Assembly: GCF_040869045.1 (NCBI RefSeq)
Contig: NC_090324.1
Location: 59,363,346-59,427,345, forward strand
DNA from: Eurosta solidaginis
Lineage: Eukaryota; Arthropoda; Insecta; Diptera; Tephritidae
Direction: 5' to 3'
DNA: 64,000 bases
This document shows, piece by piece, positions 51,435 to 62,900 of the stretch (position 1 is its first letter; every line of letters starts with the position of its first letter). The position numbers and the translations under genes were made by a program. The notes under the pieces are model-generated. The model did no database searches and was not told where the DNA came from. It saw nothing but the letters and a program-made list of their open reading frames with translations.

Positions 51435-51800
51435 GGAAAATATGTGTAATAAATCTACACTTAAATAGTTATATATCTACAAAAACATCTTTAAATAACT
51501 CAATTTCAAATTTCTTAGTAGACACAGGAGCTGATATCTCCATAATTAAAAAGAATCAAATAATTAATCATACAAAAATAAATACAAAACAAATAACAGA
51601 CTTAAAGGGCATTGGTCAAGGTATAACCAGTACATTAGGCACAATCAAAGCTGATTTAAAAGGCGATGACCTTCTAATTTATTATAAATTTCACGTAGTA
51701 GAAGACGACTCTCCAATACCGTGCGATGGAATAATAGGTTTGGCTTTTATAAAGAAATATAATTGCAGTCTAGATTATGGCAAAACAGAGGATAAACTAA
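51435..51800 (+). pseudogene. Protease part of unit 2
   Basis: Same sequence as unit 1 here (DTGADIS, GLAFIKKYN), including the 40-bp piece missing from unit 3 and lacking the 26-bp piece unique to unit 3. Truncated at 51800 by the next unit. Confidence 0.85.
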
Positions 51801-51994
51801 TCAAAATTTACTCAAGTTATCGTGTTAACGGACGGCCGGACGGACGGACGGACATGGCTCAATCAAATTTTTTTCGGTACTGATGATTTTGATATATGGA
51901 AGTCTATATCTATCTCGATTCCTTTATACCTGTGCAACCAACCGTTATCCAATCAAAGTTAATATACTCTGTGAGCTCTGCTCAACTGAGTATA
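51801..51994 (-). mobile_element. HINE-A 5' fragment in unit 3
   Basis: Identical to 50271-50464; marks the start of the third tandem unit. Confidence 0.9.
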
Positions 51995-52050
51995 ACAAAT
52001 TGAGACAATTGAATAATGTACAAAGAGTTTAAAGGAAATTTCAAAGAGAA

Positions 52051-52728
52051 ATGAATGCATGGCAAGAAATCCATAATAAATTAACAGAAGAAAAATTAAA
52101 AGCCGATAAATCATACAAGTGCATAAACAAATATATGACCATAAAAATAGAAACGATAGTAAAACATTTGAATATAATTTTAGAAGCCTTAAATGTTATA
52201 AAAGAGTTGATCAGTAAAGTAAATCACATACTTACTAACGATCACCAAAAAGAGGCTCAACAAATTTTTTCAACAGTACGGGATAAATTAGTATCTTCAT
52301 TAGCAAGATATAACATCGAAATCCCCATACCAACTACTATAGAAGAAAGTTTTCAAATTGACTTTAACTCCGTTCAAACCGAACCTTCAAGAAACCGTAC
52401 CCCTTCACCTTCATTGAGTCAAACTTCATCAGGGGAAGAACATAAACCACTACATATACCCCTCATAAACGTCACAATGGCGCAAACAGTAGTAGAATTT
52501 ATTAAAACTGCCTCATCAGTGCTACCAGAGTTCGATGGCAAGCCTGAAAATTTGCATAGTTTCTTGGATGCTCTTGATATTCTAGATCAAATCAAGGACA
52601 ATCATGCAGCTTTAGCTATAGCCATTATAAAGACCAAGCTAAAGGGCACCGCAAGAAATTTTATTAGCACCGAAACTACAATTGAGCAAATAAAATTAAA
52701 ATTAAGAACAGCAATAAAAGGCGAATAA
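52051..52728 (+). CDS. gag: Errantivirus-like Gag, unit 3
   Basis: 225 codons, identical to unit 2. After the stop, this unit has an extra 26 bp (from ACTTTAAAGCGAATACTAAC, ~52835) in the Asn-rich nucleocapsid-like stretch that units 1 and 2 lack. As in unit 2 there is no CCHC knuckle. The unit is followed by the natural continuation into pol. Confidence 0.8.
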   Translation: MNAWQEIHNKLTEEKLKADKSYKCINKYMTIKIETIVKHLNIILEALNVIKELISKVNHILTNDHQKEAQQIFSTVRDKLVSSLARYNIEIPIPTTIEESFQIDFNSVQTEPSRNRTPSPSLSQTSSGEEHKPLHIPLINVTMAQTVVEFIKTASSVLPEFDGKPENLHSFLDALDILDQIKDNHAALAIAIIKTKLKGTARNFISTETTIEQIKLKLRTAIKGE

Positions 52729-53034
52729 GTAGAAGTTTTGACAGCAAACTACTAAATTTCCGTGGAGGTTACCAAGTTAACAGCTATGGAGGTTACCGAG
52801 GTAGGAGATTTAGACCACAGCCAAGATATAACAATAACTTTAAAGCGAATACTAACAATAATAATGATCCTCAAGGAAGATTGCAAAACCAAAATAGATC
52901 CTATAATCAAACACGAAATTAGACACGCAATGTACGTAGCTGTAATCAGCAGGAAAACCAGGAAACTCCACTTCAAAATCAGTAGATAGGAAAATATGTG
53001 TACTAAATCTACACTTAAATAGTTATATATCTTC

Positions 53035-53559
53035 TTAGAAGACACAGGAGCTGATATCTCCATTATTAAAAAGAATCAAATGATTAATTATACAAAAATA
53101 AATACAAAACAAATAACAGACTTAAAGGGCATTGGTCAAGGTATAACCAGTACATTAGGCACAATCAAAGCAGATTTAAAAGGCGATGGCCTTCTAATTT
53201 ATCATAAATTTCACGTAGTAGAAGACGACTCTCCAATACCGTGCGATGGAATAATAGGTTTGGATTTTATAAAGAAATATAATTGTAGTCTAGATTATGG
53301 CAAAACAGAGGATAAACTAATCCTAAGACCATATGATTTTCCCCAAACCATCACAATGTATCTAACAAATTACCTAACTGCTAACACAATTACAATCCCT
53401 GCTAGATATGAAGTCATTAGACAGGTAACAGTAAACACTGATAATAAATCCATATTCATACCCCATCAACAACTGGCTGAAGGCATTTTTGTAGCAAACA
53501 CAATCACAAATAAAGATCAAACTTTCGTCAGAATTATTAACACCACACATAACAAGTAA
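53035..53559 (+). pseudogene. Errantivirus-like protease and following spacer, unit 3
   Basis: Open frame with LEDTGADISIIKKNQ (DTG; units 1/2 have VDTG), IPCDGIIGLDFIKKYN, then the segment FPQTITMYLTNYL, ITIPARYEVIRQV, LAEGIFVANTI, FVRIINTT that in gypsy/297-type elements lies between protease and reverse transcriptase. About 40 bp upstream of the active site are deleted. HINE-A copy 7 begins at 53553, so reverse transcriptase is not adjacent. Confidence 0.8.
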
Positions 53560-55276
53560 GGAAGGCTAAGTTCGAGTGTAACCCAACATTGCATACTCAG
53601 TTGAGAGCTATGGAGAAAAAATAAGGGAAAATCACCATGTAGGAAAATGAACCTAGGGTAACCCTGGAATTTGTTGTTTGTACGATATGGGTATCAAATG
53701 AAAGGTGTTAATGAATATTTTAAAAGGGCGTGGGCCTTAGTTCTATAGGTGGACGCCTTTACGAGATATTGCCATAAAGGTGGGCCAGGGGTGACTCTAG
53801 AAATTGTTTGTACGATATGGGTATCAAATGAAAGGTGTTAATGAGTATTTAAAAGGGAGTGGGCCTTAGTTCTATGGGTGGACGCCTTTTCGAGATATCG
53901 CCATAAAGGTGGACCAGGGGTGGATCTAGAATTTGTTTGTACGATATGGGTATCAAATGAAAGGTGTCAATGAGTATTTTAATAGGGATTGGGCCTTAGC
54001 TTTATAGGTGGACGCCTTTACGAGATATTGCCATAAAGGTGGGCCAGGGGTGACTCTAGAAATTGTTTGTACGATATGGGTATCAAATGAAAGGTGTTAA
54101 TGAGTATTTTAAAAGGGAGTGGGCCTTAGTTCTATGGGTGGACGCCTTTTCGAGATATCGCCATAAAGGTGGACCAGGGGTGACTCTAGAATTTGTTTGT
54201 ACGATATGGGTATCAAATGAAAGGTGTTAATGACTATTTTAATAGGGATTGGGCCTTAGTTTTATAGGTGGACGCCTTTACGAGATATTGCCATAAAGGT
54301 GGGCCAGGGGTGACTCTAGAAATTGTTTGTACGATATGGGTATCAAATGAAAGGTGTTAATGAGTATTTTAAAAGGGAGTGGGCCTTAGTTTTATGGGTG
54401 GACGCCTTTTCGAGATATCGCCATAAAGGTGGACCAGGGGTTACTCCAGAATTTGTTAGTACGATATGGGCATCAAATGAAAGGTGTTAATGAATATTTT
54501 AAAAGGGCGTGGGCCTTAGTTCTATAGGTGGACGCCTTTACGAGATATTGCCATAAAGGTGGGCCAGGGGTGACTCTAGAAATTGTTTGTACGATATGAG
54601 TATCAAATGAAAGGTGTTAATGAGTATTTTAAAAGGGAGTGGGCCTTAGTTCTATGCGTGGACGCCTTTTCGAGATATCGCCATAAAGGTGGACCAGGGA
54701 TGACTCTAGAATGCGTTTATACAATATGGGTATCAAACGAAAGGTGTTAATGAGTATTTTAAAAGGGAGAGGGCCTTAGTTCTATGGGTGGACGCCTTTT
54801 CGAAATATCGATATAAAGGTGGACCAGGGGTGACTCTAGAATTTGTTTGTACGATATGGGTATCAAATGAAAGGTGTTAATGAGTATTTTAAAAGGGAGT
54901 GGGCCTTAGTTCTATAGGTGGACGCCTTTTCGAAATATCGCCATAAAGGTGGACCAGGGGCGACTCTAGAATTTGTTTGTACGATATGGGTATCAAATGA
55001 AAGGTGTTAATGAGTATTTTATAAGGGCGTGGGCCTTAGTTCTATAGGTGGACGCCTTTTCGAAATATCGCCATAAAGGTGGGCCAGGGGCGACTCTAGA
55101 ATTTGTTTGTACGATATGGGTATCAAATGAAAGGTGTTAATGAGTATTTTAAAAAGGAGTGGGCCTTAGTTCTATTAGTGGACGCCTTTTCGAGATATCG
55201 CCATAAACGTGGACCAGGGGTGACTCTATAATTTGTTTGTACGATATGGGTATCAAATGAAAGGTGTTAATGAGTA
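53553..55276 (-). mobile_element. HINE-A copy 7, 3' half with expanded array
   Basis: Minus strand. 3' end CAAGTAAGGAAGG, a decayed stem-loop (GTTCGAGTGTAACCCAAC), 3' subTIR ATACTCAGTTGAGAGCT, then twelve to thirteen 130-bp units up to 55276, where it stops inside a unit. The 'ccacgcccac' body and the 5' end are absent. Confidence 0.85.
53680..55276 (-). repeat. 130-bp array of HINE-A copy 7 with 260-bp dimer structure
   Basis: GATATGGGTATCAAATGAAA recurs at ~130-bp steps (53683, 53813, 53943 ...). From 53740 to 54700 two unit types alternate: 'cctttacgagatattgcc...gtgggccagg' and 'ccttttcgagatatcgcc...gtggaccagg', four dimers in a row. Confidence 0.9.
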
Positions 55277-56340
55277 CTAGTATCGCCTGTGGTCGAAATT
55301 CGACCAACGTGTATTTTTTTCAACTCAGTCTATGCATCAAGTGTTGGAAATATAGCAAACTGGTCTAACTTACTTAACTTTTTCTTTAAAATTTTGAATT
55401 TTATCTAAGACTTTGTACTTTTTGATTGTATTTTCTTAAAATTTCTACAAACTTTTCACATGTAATTATGTATAACGCTTTGGTATGGAGCTGCTTAAAC
55501 AAAATTATAAAAATTATGTAAAAATTGACATAGAATTATGGTGAAATTACTTGAAATTGAATTGAAAAATAGGTTTTTCCACACCACCCGGAAGGTCCCC
55601 GTTGGCGCGCTACCGAAGTTAGTTTTGGGCCTATATCACCCATGTGCACATATCGCCAATTTACGTCAATAGTGTCATAATTCAAAAAACACGAACTATT
55701 AGTTAAAAATTAAGAAATTTGCTAAAGGAATTTAGCCTATTTCACACCACCCGTTTAAGTTGGTATAAATACATATCTAATATGTAAGTGTGACACAAAA
55801 CAAAAATTTCGAGTAAAATAGAATACCTTCATAAAAACTAAAATAACAATATAAAAAAATTATGTAATGAGAAAGAAGGCAGAGTTTACTAAAAAAATGT
55901 TTAATTAAAGAAAAAAAAATAAAGTACTTAAATTGCGAAAAATTAAGTGAAGTGAACAAACAGTTCCATATAAAAACGCAATAAGTGCACTTATACTTTT
56001 TTCCGGGTTTTAGTGTGATCATTGTGGAAATATGAAGATTCTAATATTCGGATATTTAATTTTGGGATCCCAATGAGATCCATGTACGTAATTAATTTGT
56101 ATTAAATTTGTAAACACTCCATTTCATGAATATATATGACCATATCTACCATAAAATATCGTCTGTGCACAATATAATACTAAGATATAACAGAGCAGAA
56201 TAAATTAGGAAGAAAGGAAAAACAAACAAAAACATTTAAATTATTCACGCAATCCTATTTACTAAAATAAAATTGATTTCATAACTTTAAGCGACATAAA
56301 CCAGTTAGGGTTTTGGGATCTATGCACCCGATTAATGGAT
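55277..56340. other. Unassigned AT-rich sequence
   Basis: About 1.06 kb with no convincing ORF. CACACCACCCG occurs twice (55580, 55744). No terminal repeats or gene motifs recognised; could be unique flanking DNA or an old repeat. Confidence 0.5.
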
Positions 56341-56348
56341 ATATAATC

Positions 56349-56892
56349 CAGGGATGCACCTTAACCTTAAGCTAATCGTTTATCAAAAAATTTCCACCGT
56401 TTCCGTTGAAACACTTCGAAATTTTATCGATAAAGAAATTATCAAGATAAATTGTATCTCGTTTTTAACCGAAACGAAAAGCTTTCGTTAACGTTAAAAA
56501 CGTTAACAAAAAACGTGAGGCTTTATGCTTGAATTGTGCTGGCAATGCTATAGCCATGGTGAAGCCGTACGGTGGTAACAGCGAGCTGACATACACACAA
56601 ACTCCATGTAATTTGTTTGTGTAATTCATTGGTGGTAATGTCAAACATACTCTAAGAAATTTTCGTACTGTCAAAATTCATGAGAACAGTTGCAATCAGC
56701 TTGGCTAATGCTTTCACCTTTAATGACTCCGCCATCAATCAGATTTGCCAGCATAGTTTGAAATTAATAATCAACATAAACGATTTGATTTCGTTTTGAT
56801 ATGACAGAAAACGAAACAAAATCACTTCGTTAATTTAACGTTCATAACGTATCGTAACGAAATGATATCGGTTCGTTGGTTAAGCATGCCTG
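56349..56892. mobile_element. hAT-type MITE with perfect 8-bp target duplication
   Basis: 544 bp. Target duplication ATATAATC at 56341-56348 and 56893-56900. Ends are imperfect inverted repeats: CAGGGATGCACCTTAACC on the left, CAGGCATGCTTAACC (reverse complement of the right end). CAG-start ends and 8-bp duplications are hallmarks of the hAT superfamily. Interior is non-coding and rich in AACGTTAA-type palindromes (e.g. 56490-56510). It depends on a transposase elsewhere. Confidence 0.85.
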
Positions 56893-56907
56893 ATATAATC
56901 CAACAAA

Positions 56908-59900
56908 GTTAGCCTAATAATAAATATAGTGGGTAATATACTGCCTATGCAATACGGCCGCTATAATACCGGTTGTCGCTCTGACCTAAAATCAAACAAG
57001 ATTTTGGGACGTATTTTTGTTTCAATATAAAAAATCTAATGTTATATTTTTGTAACTTTTTCTCTTTTGTTCAGTATAAGACGTACTTTATCTAAAATGA
57101 GGATTAAATCTGCAAATGCAACAACATTTTCGAGCAAATTTGCCATTAATTGTTATAAATAAATTAGTTAGTTTCAACAAAAGTTAACTCATTATTTGTG
57201 ATTTCATGTTTTTTGGAAACAACTAATATAAAAAACAAAGAATCTGTTAAATAAAGACTTATGTATTTACGTGTAGGTAAAATTTGCCACAAAAAAATGG
57301 GCCGCTCAAAAATTAATTCTATTTAAGATTTTTGGTACGCTATAAATTATTTGGAACAATTTTTTAGGATTTTGGTAGAGGCTATTATAGGTAAGTGGCA
57401 ACAATGGGAGACCATATTTGTATGCACGTGAAACATTTGTGCTTCGAATTTAGCGCGGATACACAAAATTTGAAATTCACATTAAACACTTAGACAATTG
57501 TTCCCAAAGGCGGCGCGCTTGTGCACAAAGGTTTAGGTCTTTGAAATTCGCATTAGAAAACTTAGACAATTGATCCCAAAGATGGCGCGCTTGTGCACGA
57601 TAATGAATTACGATATCTGTATGAATTGTTCGAATTTACAAAAAACTTTTTCTATTAATTATAAACAAATAGAGTAATATTTGTTAACAAAAATAGGCCT
57701 ATGCACTGCAGCTGATCAATACGAATCGATTCATATAACTTTTATATGATTTTACGTATGCTAAGTATGCGAAACAGCCTCTCAATTGATTGTATGGAAA
57801 TTTTGTTAGCGTGTTAATATATAGATAGTGGATAATATACTGCCTATGCAAGACGGCCGCTATCATGCCGGTTGCCGCTCTGACCTAAAATCAAAAAAGT
57901 TTTTGGGACGTTTTTTTGTTTCGTAATTAGCATAAAAGGCAATATAAAAAATCTAATGTTATATTTTTGTAAATTTTTCTCTTTTGTTCAGTATAAGACG
58001 TACTTTATCTAAAATGAGGATTAAATCTGCAAATGCAACAACATTTTCGAGCAAATTTGCCATTGATTGTTATAAATAAATTAGTTAGTTTCAACAAAAG
58101 TTAACTCATTATTTGTGATTTCATGTTTTTTTGAAAACAACTAATATAAAAAACAAAGAATCTGTTAAATAAAGACCTATGTATTTACGTGTAGGTAAAA
58201 TTTGCCACAAAAAATGGGCCGCTCAAAAATTAATTCTATTTAAGATTTTTGGTACGCTATAAATTATTTGGAACAATTTTTTAGGATTTTGGTAGAGGCT
58301 ATTATAGGTAAGTGGCAACAATGGGAGACCATATTTGTATGCACGAGAAACATTTGTGCTTCGAATTTAGCGCGGATACACAAAATTTGAAATTCATATT
58401 AAACACTTAGACAATTGTTCCCAAAGGCGGCGCGCTTATGCACAAAGGTTTAGGTCTTTGAAATTCGCATTAGAAAACTTAGACAATTGTTCCCAAAGAT
58501 GGCGCGCTTGTGCACGATAATGAATTACGATATCTGTATGAATTGTTCGAATTTACAAAAAACTTTTTCTATTAATTATAAACAAATAGAGTAATATTTG
58601 TTAACAAAAATAGGCCTATGCACTGCGGCTGATCAATACGAATCGATTCATATAACTTTTATATGATTTTACCTATGCTAAGTATGCGAAACAGCCTCTC
58701 AATTGATTGTATGGAAATTTTGTTAGCGTATTAATATATAGATAGTGGGTGATATACTGCCTATGCAAGACGGCCGCTATGATGCCGGTTGCCGCTCTGA
58801 CCTAAAATCAAAAAGTTTTTGGGACGATTTTTTGTTTCGTAATTAGCATAAAAGGCAATATAAAAAATCTAATGTTATATTTTTGTAACTTTTTCTCTTT
58901 TGTTCAGTATAAGACGTACTTTATCTAAAATGACGATTAAATCTGCAAATGCAACCACATTTTCGAGCAAATTTGCCATTAAGTGTTATAAATAAATTAG
59001 TTAGTTTCAACAAAAGTTAACTCATTATTTCTGATTTCATGTTTTTTTTGAAAACAACTAAAATAAAAAACAAAGAATCTGTTAAATAAAGACTTATGTA
59101 TTTACGTGTAGGTAAAATTTGCCACAAAAAACGGGCCGCTCAAAAATTAATTCTATTTAAGATTTTTGGTACGCTATAAATTATTTTGGAACAATTTTTT
59201 AAGATTTTGGTAGAGGCTATTATAGGTAAGTGGCAACAATGGGAGACCATATTTGTATGCACGTGAAACATTTGTGCCTTCGAATTTAGCGCGGATACAT
59301 AAAATTTGAAATTCACATTAAACACTTAGACAATTGTTCCCAAAGACGGCGCGCTTGTGCATAAAGGTTTAGGTCTTTGAAATTCGCATTAGAAAACTTA
59401 AACAATTGTTCCCAAAGATGGCGCGCTTGTGCACGATAATGAATTACGATATCTGTATGAATTGTTCGAATTTACAAAAAACTTTTTCTATTAATTATAA
59501 ACAAATAGAGTAATATTTGTTAACAAAAATAGGCCTATGCACTGCGGCTGATCAATACGAATCGATTCATATAACTTTTATGTGATTTTACGTATGCTAA
59601 GTATGCGAAACAGCCTGTCAATTGATTGTATGGAAATTTTGTTAGCGTATTAATATATAGATAGTGGGTAATATACTGCCTATGCAAGACGGGCGCTATG
59701 ATGCCGGTTGCCGCTCTGACCTAAAATCAAAAAAGTTTTTGGGACGTTTTTTTGTTTCGTAATTAGCATAAAAGGCAATATAAAAAATCTAATGTTATAT
59801 TTTTGTAACTTTTTCTCTTTTGTTCACTTTGTACTTTATCTAAAATTAGGATTAAATCTGCAAATGCAACAACATTTTCGAGCAAATTTGCCATTAATTG

Positions 59901-62900
59901 TTATAAATAAATTAGTTAGTTTCAACAAAAGTTAACTCATTATTTGTGATTTCATGTTTTTTTGAAAACAACTAATATAAAAAACAAAGAATCTGTTAAA
60001 TAAAGACTTATGTATTTACATGTAGGTAAAATTTGCCACAAAAAATGGGCCGCTCAAAAATTAATCCTATTTAAGATTTTTGGTACGCTATAAATTATTT
60101 GGAACAATTTTTTAGGATTGTGGTAGAGGCTATTATAGGTAAGAGGCAACAATGGGAGACCATATTTGTATGGACGTGAAACATTTGTGCCTTCGAATTT
60201 AGCGCGGATACATAAAGTTTGAAATTCACATTAAACACTTAGAAAATTGTTCCCAAAGACGGCGCGCTTGTGCATAAAGGTTTAGGTCTTTGAAATTCGC
60301 ATTAGAAAACTTAAACAATTGTTCCCAAAGATGGCGCGCTTGTGCACGATAATGAATTACGATATCTGTATGAATTGTTCGAATTTACAAAAAACTTTTT
60401 CTATTAATTATAAACAAATAGAGTGATATTTGTTAACAAAAATAGGCCTATGCACTGCGGCTGATCAATACGAATCAATTCATATAACTTTTATGTGATT
60501 TTACGTATGCTAAGTATGCGAAACAGCCTCTCAATTGATTGTATGGAAATTTTGTTAGCGTATTAATATATAGATAGTGGGTAATATACTGCCTATGCAA
60601 GACGGCCGCTATGATGCCGGTTGCCGCTCTGACCTAAAATCAAAAAAGTTTTTGGGACGTTTTTTTGTTTCGTAATTAGCATAAAAGGCAATATAAAAAA
60701 TCTAATGTTATATTTTTGTAAATTTTTCTCTTTTGTTGAGTATAAGACGTACTTTATCTAAAATGAGGATTAAATCTGCAAATGCAACAACATTTTCGAG
60801 CAAATTTGCCATTAATTGTTATAAATAAATTAGTTAGTTTCAACAATTGTGATTTCATGTTTTTTTGAAAACAACTAATATAAAAAACAAAGAATCTGTT
60901 AAATAAAGACTTATGTATATACGTGTAGGTAAAATTTGCCACAAAAAATTCGCCGCTCAAAAATTAATCCTATTTAAGATTTTTGGTACGCTATAAATTA
61001 TTTGGAACAATTTTTTAGGATTTTGGTAGAGGCTATTATAGGTAAGTGGCAACAATGGGAGACCATATTTGTATGCACGTGAAACATTTGTGCCTTCGAA
61101 TTTAGCGCGAATACATAAAATTTGAAATTCACATTAAATACTTAGACAATTGTTCCCAAAGACGGCGCGCTTGTGCATAAAGGTTTAGGTCTTTGAAATT
61201 CGCATTAGAAAACTTAAACAATTGTTCCCAAAGATGGCGCGCTTGTGCACGATAATGAATTACGATATCTGTATGAATTGTTCGAATTTACAAAAAACTT
61301 TTTCTATTAATTATAAACAAATAGAGTAATATTTGTTAACGAAAATAGGCCTATGCACTGCGGCTGATCAATACGAATCGATTCATATAACTTTTATATG
61401 ATTTTACGTATGCTAAGTATGCGAAACAGCCTGTCAATTGATTGTATGGAAATTTTGTTAGCGTATTAATATATAGATAGTGGGTAATATACTGCCTATG
61501 CAAGACGGCCGCTATGATACCGGTTGCCGCTCTGACCTAAAATCAAAAAAGTTTTTGGGACGTTTTTTTGTTTCGTAATTAGCATAAAAGGCAATATAAA
61601 AAATCTAATGTTATATTTTTGTAACTTTTTCTCTTTTGTTCAGTATAAGACGTACTTTATCTAAAATGAGGATTAAATCTGCAAATGCAACAACATTTTC
61701 GAGCAAATTTGCCATTAATTGTTATAAATAAATTAGTTAGTTTCAACAAAAGTTAACTCTTATTTGTGATTTCATGTTTTTTTGAAAACAACTAATATAA
61801 AAAACAAAGAATCTGTTAAATAAAGACTTATGTATTTACGTGTAGGTAAAATTTGCCACAAAAAATGGGCCGCTCAAAAATTAATCCTATTTAAGATTTT
61901 TGGTACGCTATAAATTATTTGGAACAATTTTTTAGGATTTTGGTAGAGGCTATTATAGGTAAGAGGCAACAATGGGAGACCATATTTGTATGGACGTGAA
62001 ACATTTGTGCCTTCGAATTTAGCGCGGATACATAAAATTTGAAATTCACATTAAACACTTAGACAATTGTTCCCAAAGACGGCGCGCTTGTGCATAAAGG
62101 TTTAGGTCTTTGAAATTCGCATTAGAAAACTTAAACAATTGTTCCCAAAGATGGCGCGCTTGTGCACGATAATGAATTACGATATCTGTATGAATTGTTC
62201 GAATTTACAAAAAACTTTTTCTATTAATTATAAACAAATAGAGTAATATTTGTTAACAAAAATAGGCCTATGCACTGCGGCTGATCAATACGAATCGATT
62301 CATATAACTTTTATATGATTTTACGTATGCTAAGTATGCGAAACAGCCTCTCAATTGATTGTATGGAAATGTTGTTAGCGTATTAATATATAGATAGTGG
62401 GTAATATACTGCCTATGCAAGACGGCCGCTATGATGCCGGTTGCCGATCTGACCTTAAATCAAAAACGTTTTTGGGACGTTTTTTTGTTTCGTAATTAGC
62501 ATAAAAGGCAATATAAAAAATCTAATGTTATATTTTTGTAAATTTTTCTCTTTTGTTCAGTATAAGACGTACTTTATCTAAAATTAGGATTAAATCTGCA
62601 AATGCAACAACATTTTCGAGCAAATTTGCCATTAATTGTTATAAATAAATTAGTTAGTTTCAACAAAAGTTAACTCATTATTTGTGATTTCATGTTTTTT
62701 TTGAAAACAACTAATATAAAAAACAAAGAATCTGTTAAATAAAGACTTATGTATTTACGTGTAGGTAAAATTTGCCACAAAAAATGGGCCGCTCAAAAAT
62801 TAATCCTATTTAAGATTTTTGGTACGCTATAAATTATTTGGAACAATTTTTTAGGATTGTGGTAGAGGCTATTATAGGTAAGAGGCAACAATGGGAGACC

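Larger units (their letters stand above)
45912..53322 (+). repeat. Three-copy tandem segment, 1530-bp unit (helentron end + gag + protease)
   Basis: Unit 1 45912-50270 (1530 bp plus the 2830-bp HINE-A copy 6), unit 2 50271-51800, unit 3 51801-53322. Each starts inside the HINE-A 5' block (TCAAAATTTACTCAAG) and ends in the protease region (GATAAACTAATC). The two internal junctions are identical (ACTAATC|AAAATTT) with 2-bp microhomology TC; the natural right continuation CTAATCCTAAGACC is found only after unit 3. Confidence 0.95.

Noticed and set aside
56465..56674. 69-codon minus-strand frame
   Set aside because: Lies entirely inside the hAT MITE and shows no transposase motif.
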